Shown: piece after piece, positions 5,764 to 5,996 of the stretch | Position numbering within the stretch: position 1 is the stretch's first letter | Layout: every line of letters begins with the position of its first letter | DNA from: Candidatus Bathyarchaeota archaeon | GTDB taxonomy: Archaea > Thermoproteota > Bathyarchaeia > TCS64 | DNA length: 5,996 nucleotides | NCBI GenBank assembly: GCA_014729945.1 | Contig: WJJC01000151.1 | Coordinates: 1 to 5,996, forward strand | Direction: 5' to 3' | Notes under the pieces: model-generated | The model's input: the letters and a program-made list of their open reading frames with translations, nothing else | Database searches by the model: none | Told to the model about the DNA's origin: nothing | Program-made: the position numbers and the translations under genes

Positions 5764-5996
5764 TTGGAAACCTTTAACCGGCTTAAGGTCGGCTTCGACA
5801 GAGACATGGGGCTCCTGACTTGGAGTATGTTCACTCGCAGGATCGTAATGGGGTTCCTGCAAGTAGTTAGAGCTATCTATTTTGCTTTACTGGGTTATAG
5901 CGCTGTTAAGATAGGATTGCTTCTCAGTATTGCTACCCTGTTAAGTGCCGTGCATCACATTACTTTCGGGTATTTATGTGACCGGTATGGTAGAAA
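5764..5996 (+). CDS. MFS transporter, 5' part only (runs off the window)
   Basis: Only the first 77 codons or so are present; the frame is open to the window edge. Two hydrophobic segments are visible, about residues 27-44 and 48-68. They are followed by FGYLCDRYGR (68-77), the motif A loop between membrane helices 2 and 3 of the major facilitator superfamily, so this is the start of a 12-helix-type inner membrane transporter of unknown substrate. Two starts compete. TTG at 5764 has GGTGG 4 nt upstream and includes FDRD just before the first helix, a charged pattern I recall from related transporters. ATG at 5806 is the first ATG and sits about 30 bp after a TATA-like stretch at 5771-5778. 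I list the longer form, with little preference. The gene follows the PLP enzyme gene by 15 bp (or 57 bp), suggesting co-transcription and a shared substrate. Confidence 0.82.
   Translation, partial: METFNRLKVGFDRDMGLLTWSMFTRRIVMGFLQVVRAIYFALLGYSAVKIGLLLSIATLLSAVHHITFGYLCDRYGR
5766..5779 (+). promoter_or_regulatory. Possible BRE/TATA element for the MFS gene (ATG start)
   Basis: GGAAACCTTTAACC resembles a purine-rich BRE followed by a TATA-like CTTTAA. Its centre is about 30 bp before ATG 5806, which would give a very short leader. If TTG 5764 is the true start, this stretch is simply coding sequence. Confidence 0.3.

Noticed and set aside
5760..5777. A five-codon ATG frame between the PLP enzyme and MFS genes (MFGNL)
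   Set aside because: It is too short to interpret and overlaps the likely MFS ribosome binding and start region; no leader-peptide features are visible.
5527..5862. Open frames on the minus strand opposite the end of the PLP enzyme gene and the MFS start
   Set aside because: They lie antisense to two well-supported genes, have no recognisable domain and no promoter or ribosome binding site.
1..5996. CRISPR array, insertion sequence, defence island or phage genes
   Set aside because: No spaced direct repeats, transposase, integrase or nuclease genes are present; all gene content is ordinary metabolic, peptidase or RNA-modification.

Overview
The window reads as a gene-dense stretch of an archaeal chromosome. 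The evidence is a Nip7-like PUA protein next to an archaeal-type NOL1/NOP2/Sun RNA m5C methyltransferase, and several TATA-like boxes about 26-27 nt upstream of start codons, the geometry of archaeal leaderless transcripts. Start codons inside an operon instead carry GGTG-type Shine-Dalgarno sites. I cannot name the phylum with confidence; an uncultivated thermoproteote, Bathyarchaeia or Asgard-like lineage would fit, but this is a guess.

Layout: the left half (54-3161) is on the minus strand and holds two serine-type peptidases. Upstream is a P1/S58 family (DmpA-like) self-processing aminopeptidase, and 90 bp downstream of it an S9 family (acylaminoacyl/dipeptidyl peptidase) prolyl-oligopeptidase-fold enzyme. 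Both could act in cytosolic turnover of short peptides. The gap between them holds a T-tract and a 6-4-6 inverted repeat just before the S9 start.

A compact divergent promoter region (3162-3228) separates these from the plus-strand right half. That half begins with an RNA m5C methyltransferase gene overlapping by ATGA the gene for a Nip7-like PUA RNA-binding protein. This pair is probably a two-subunit RNA modification or ribosome-assembly unit. It is followed by a SelA-like, fold-type I PLP enzyme (388 aa, own TATA-like box) related to D-glucosaminate-6-phosphate ammonia-lyases rather than a true selenocysteine synthase. After it comes the 5' end of an MFS transporter gene cut by the window edge. 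The last two may form a small catabolic unit that imports and cleaves an amino acid or amino sugar acid.

There are no mobile elements, CRISPR arrays, RNA genes or non-coding gaps over 300 bases. Nothing here is clearly a new biological system. The points most worth a second look are the split methyltransferase/PUA pair, the unknown substrate of the PLP enzyme with its transporter, and the operator-like palindrome.
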